Shown piece by piece: positions 58,700 through 62,355 of a DNA stretch of 62,355 bases. A program made the position numbers and the translations under genes. The stretch covers positions 1-62,355 of the forward strand of contig QKYT01000176.1 in assembly GCA_003550305.1 (NCBI GenBank), in the 5' to 3' direction. Within the stretch, counting starts at the first letter, position 1. The number at the start of each line of letters is the position of its first letter. The stretch is from Glomus cerebriforme. Lineage: Eukaryota; Glomeromycota; Glomeromycetes; Glomerales; Glomeraceae. The notes below the pieces were generated by a model. It was given only the letters and a program-made list of their open reading frames with translations. It was not told the origin of the DNA and did no database searches.

Positions 58700-59849
58700 G
58701 GAAGAAAAAAAAACAAAGAATCGTCTTACCTTCCTCAAAAAGTTGTATGTCTAAAGAAAAACCACTATTGAATCGTCATAAAAAAAAAACTTTCATATAA
58801 TTCTTTAATTGACTAAAAAAAAAAGAAAAAAGAGAATGTTAAAATCTTAGTTATTAAAGAAAGTTTGAATTTGCTTTCACAATATAAAAAAAAGCAACAC
58901 TTTCAAACGTAATTTATCATAACGATAATAAAGCTTATTAAAAGTATACCCAATATTATTAAAAGTACAAAACTTACTTGACATAGTAGTATAAGTCGAC
59001 GTGATTGTGGTTTGTAAGCAACAAATGGGTTGTCAATTGCAATAGTTAAGAAAGGGTTGGCAGAAACTTGTGAAAGAAGCTTTACATATAAAATTATATG
59101 ACACAACATAAACTTTTAATACTCGATTATGAAAGGTTTATAGAAAAGAATCTGAATTTCAATCAACTTACATAACTTTAATAATAGTTGAACGAATCAA
59201 TTCTTGTTGGAAAGGAAACAAAAAAAAAGATTAATGGAAAGGGTTGACAGATTACGTAATTAACAATTTCGGTTGTGTTTTTTCGTCATCGTACATTTTT
59301 AGTCACGTATTTATTAGGTCATCAACTTTATATGGTAATTAACATGCGAAAAAAAATCATTTCAAGCTTGATCTGCAAATACAATTTATGTAATCAAAGA
59401 TCGACGAATTTTTTTTGCGCAGCATTTCAAATCACCAAAATTAAATTTTATTTCGCTTTTTCTTTTTTTACATGATGTGATGTGATGATTGAGAATTACA
59501 ATGAAAGTTGAAGATCTTATTGTTTTTAATTGATAAAGTTTATAAATTCCGTTCTTTTTTTTTTTTCATTGATGCATTTCCATATCAGATTGTATATCAC
59601 TTTAATAATGAATTTAAAAAAAGTAACGTACTCTATACTTTATAAAGCAAGGTTTGTACTCGCGTAAAAAAAGTTTAGACGATCCACTAATCAGAGTCTA
59701 TTATCTTTTTATTCTAAAAAGAACCAACAAAGAAAAATATGCGATGCATGGGAAAATCCTTAAAATAAAAATAATTTTATATTAAACTTACCAATCTTTG
59801 AATTAAACCTAAAGCTTTTATTACGTCTCTTAGCATCGTCGCACCACAT
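58700..59849 (-). CDS. uncertain small multi-exon gene
   Basis: A hand-built chain on the minus strand: exon 59792-59849 (MWCDDAKRRNKSFRFNSKI), exon 58978-59066 (VSANPFLTIAIDNPFVAYK, then PQSRRLILLCQ), then probable short exons near 58790-58812 (SIKELYE) and 58735-58765 (IQLFEE). Each has a GTAAG-type or GT donor and AG acceptor in consistent phase. The end is unresolved. There is no family match I recognise. Splice phase agreement at four joins is the only evidence; it could be chance in AT-rich DNA, or the 5' end could lie elsewhere. Confidence 0.35.
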
Positions 59850-60491
59850 TTTTTTTTACACAGTTCTTTGCAAACATAACGTAATACAAACAATGAAATT
59901 GGTTCAATACACGACATATGACACGTGCTCGCGTGATTCCATAATATGTTTAAATGATGTAATTTTTAAAAGAAATTTCACAATAAAAAATTAGTTTTTT
60001 TTATAATAATAATTATTATTATTATTATAATTATTAAAGGTTTGAACAAAAGTTTCTTTTTTTTTCATTTCATTCTCTTTTATTTTTGATTGTTTTTATT
60101 CATTACCGGTCGGAGATTTCTTTTCTGAACTCATTGGGAAATTTCAGAAAAGGAAAATACGCCATATTGCTGTTTTTAAATAATTTTCGGACGATAAAGT
60201 ACGTAATGTATGAAATTCTTAATGTACGATGACATAACTCACGTAATTTTAATTTCTTATTTCTTGTTTGGTTCAGCCAACGACAAAGAAAAATTTATAA
60301 TTCGCGTATTCTAACATCCGCTTGATTCCGAATAATTATCTAAATTGGCTAACTAAAATACATAAAAAAAGGGGTCTTTTCGCTGTTTCAGTGAATTTTC
60401 TGAATTAAATGATATTATTATTATTATAAAAAACTGACATCTGTCAAAAAAAAAAAGAAGAAAACTCTTTCTTATCTATTAAAATATACAC

Positions 60492-60497
60492 TTATTA

Positions 60498-60538
<41 letters not shown>

Positions 60539-60540
60539 TT
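60492..60540. repeat. (ATT)n microsatellite
   Basis: About 15 consecutive ATT/TTA units with one interruption near the start (TTATCA), running into T6/A12 and T9 tracts. Confidence 0.9.
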
Positions 60541-61755
60541 TTAAAAAAAAAAAATCTTTTTTTTTTCCCTATCCTATCACATTAAATGTCAATGTGAAGA
60601 ATCTCTCGATTGGAGGTATGCAAGAAAAATTCGATGCAAAGTAAATGCAATAAAATGTACTTAATCATCCACTCGTATAACATCCTTGCCAAAAAGAACG
60701 ATTATCTTTCCGAATCGAGTTGAAGATACCATAATTTTGTATCTTTTTTTTCAAATTTGTTTTTATTCGTTGACATTGTTTCTTTAAAAAAAACTGCAAA
60801 TTTTTTTTTTCAATCTAATCATTGTGTTTTTATTTTGTTCTTTATCATTGTTGTACAAACATTTTAGTAATGATTTTAATATAATATAATCTGCAAGAAA
60901 CAAACAAAAAATTAACAATGACTGCGGTTTCAAGTTAGGATAATTATGAACCCTCCGAGCTTTCCGAACCTGGTTGTTGGATGGTTGGATGAAAATGAGT
61001 GCATAAATGTTTGAAATTTATGATATCATCTTGCTATCTACTGTAGTTATCCCTGCAGATCAACAACTGACGAGTAATAAACCGAGATATTAAGATCAAT
61101 TTGAAAAAAAAAAAAAAATTTTTTTCCACAAAATGTACGACGAATAAATTGTACAGCATATAAATGGTATAATGTATGCAGCCAAAATTCGTCAAAATCC
61201 TTGTAGATTATTTATTATTCTTTCCCAAAGGTATTTATTCACGTAGATTTCGCTTTGTATTTTTTTTAAAAAAAAGAATTCTCTTTAACCAATTTCATAT
61301 TCCTTCTTTACCTTTAATCATGAAATAACTTTTGAACAAAATGAGTTCTCCCCCTTTTAATTTTCAACATTATTATTATTCGTTAATGGAAATTAGGGAG
61401 GGGGGAAGAGAATTCTCATACAAGTCGTTTAAAAGATGGAAATACATCAAGAAAATATCTTTACGTGATATATTTCTCTTTCATTTCCATCTAAATCCGA
61501 TTTTACGTGAAATTCGGTATATGATCGATCTTCTTAATAATGTTGATCTATTTTCATTTTTTTTTTGCTTATATAATCTAATGTCTGTTGTTTTTACTTC
61601 CGTTTGTAAATTTTAAAATTTTGATATACTTGGGAACTTAGTATTAAACTTTATATTCGGTACGGTTATTTTTTTCTATCACGATCAAAGCTTCATTATT
61701 GTTTATTTATTTATTTTAATTATCTTCATTTTCTAGCTAAAAACGTAACATACGT

Positions 61756-61771
61756 ACGGACGGACGGACGG
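61756..61771. repeat. short (ACGG)4 repeat
   Basis: Four consecutive ACGG units inside otherwise AT-rich DNA; compositionally striking but short. Confidence 0.8.
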
Positions 61772-62355
61772 TCCCAATTCATCGTGCAATCAACTTTTTT
61801 TTTTCTTCGTTATCGAATCTGTGCCATTCAACCACATTTATATAAAATCGAACGCTTTTCGATATCTTTTTTTTATTATTTTCTTTTGAGCGCGTCAATT
61901 CTTTAAATAGTTCTCATTCCTCTTTTTTTTTTGTTGTTGTTGCTCCCTTTAAAAATTCTTATGTTAATTTGACATTCTTTTAAAGATTCAAATATATAGA
62001 GTAAGTTATTGATGATTGACAAAATACCTATCGATTTCTTTAATGATCAACTTTAATGATTCTAATTTCGATCTTTTTAATTTTAGTTTTAGTAACGATA
62101 ATTTGGTTAGTTTATATTAATTAAGGTTGGTTGTTGTTTCCTTTATAACTGTTATTTAATACCCTTAAAGTGCGGAAAAACTCAAAGTCAAATTATCAGA
62201 TCTTAGCTGTTTATAGTAAAATATGCTGTGAACAACAAAATATGCGCGATTTTACGTAAAACAAATTTTTAATCTTTATAAACTTTATTTAATATACATT
62301 TTTTTTTTTCTTTTTAGTATCTATCATCTTTCTTGATACTGAAACATCTATGAAC

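Larger units (their letters stand above)
59850..62355. other. gene-poor right end
   Basis: No gene with support. It contains pyrimidine-rich tracts, a long ATT repeat, a short ACGG repeat, and a plus-strand open frame (61332-61616) without coding character. It may be upstream sequence of a gene beyond the window. Confidence 0.5.

Noticed and set aside
61332..61616. 94-codon plus-strand ORF near the right end
   Set aside because: Starts and ends in low-complexity DNA, no coding bias, no family similarity, no splice partner.
1..62355. CRISPR arrays, operons, phage or prokaryotic features
   Set aside because: The DNA is clearly eukaryotic nuclear; no regularly spaced direct repeats with unique spacers were seen.

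Overview
The window is 62 kb of AT-rich, intron-dense eukaryotic nuclear DNA. Genes are short-intron (mostly 50-120 nt, GT-AG), closely spaced on both strands, and separated by AT-rich gaps full of homopolymer T and A runs. The gene set (BTB-TLDc protein, Opy2-type HOG anchor, YHM2 carrier, RAD6 without acidic tail, fungal G-alpha, PHO-type acid phosphatase) is fungal. The expanded-family style genes (BTB-TLDc, polycystin/TRP-like channel, LRR/coiled-coil orphan) and the base composition point to an arbuscular mycorrhizal fungus of the Rhizophagus/Glomeromycotina type. That assignment is inference from style, not from a marker gene.

Layout. 0-2.5 kb: 3' part of a TRP-like cation channel gene (+), followed by 3 kb of gene-poor DNA carrying two small palindromic elements. 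5.6-7.1 kb: BTB/BACK/TLDc gene (+), then a 2.9 kb gap. From 9.97 kb on the window is a run of conserved housekeeping genes: USO1/p115 (-), an unrecognised nuclear-looking coiled-coil protein (+), fibrillarin (-) / RRP7 (+) divergent pair, AOS1/SAE1 (-) / OPY2-like (+), MTAP (-) / G-alpha (+), HisRS (-) / orphan LRR-coiled coil (+), DNA ligase IV (+, 26 exons), ALG5 (+), acid phosphatase (-), eIF2A (-), SNW1/Prp45 (-) / HIT protein (+), SRP9 (-) / YHM2 (+), RAD6 (-) / MAD2 (+), ALKBH6 (-), and a small uncertain gene (-). The last 2.5 kb holds no gene I can support.

Functional themes. Many genes serve ribosome biogenesis and translation (fibrillarin, RRP7, HisRS, eIF2A, SRP9), genome maintenance (LIG4, RAD6, MAD2, ALKBH6), SUMO (AOS1), splicing (SNW1) and secretion/glycosylation (USO1, ALG5). 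Divergent gene pairs with 240-900 bp between start codons are the dominant arrangement, so shared promoters are likely. They are not functional operons.

Most notable in the hunt: two introns with minor-spliceosome (U12-type) signals, one an AT-AC intron in eIF2A that restores a conserved peptide only if spliced AT-AC, the other a GTATCCTT intron in USO1; microexons of 16 nt (MAD2), 14 nt (ALKBH6), and 7 and 21 nt (fibrillarin); three GC-AG introns; a G-alpha with substitutions at both classical GTPase-control positions (P-loop Gly to Ser, switch II Gln to His); a HisRS with two in-frame AUGs placed for mitochondrial/cytosolic dual targeting; a one-base frame break in LIG4; and an orphan gene built of symmetric phase 1-1 exons with repeated ends. 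Exon models were built by hand from reading frame, splice signals and family similarity; boundaries may be off by a few bases.
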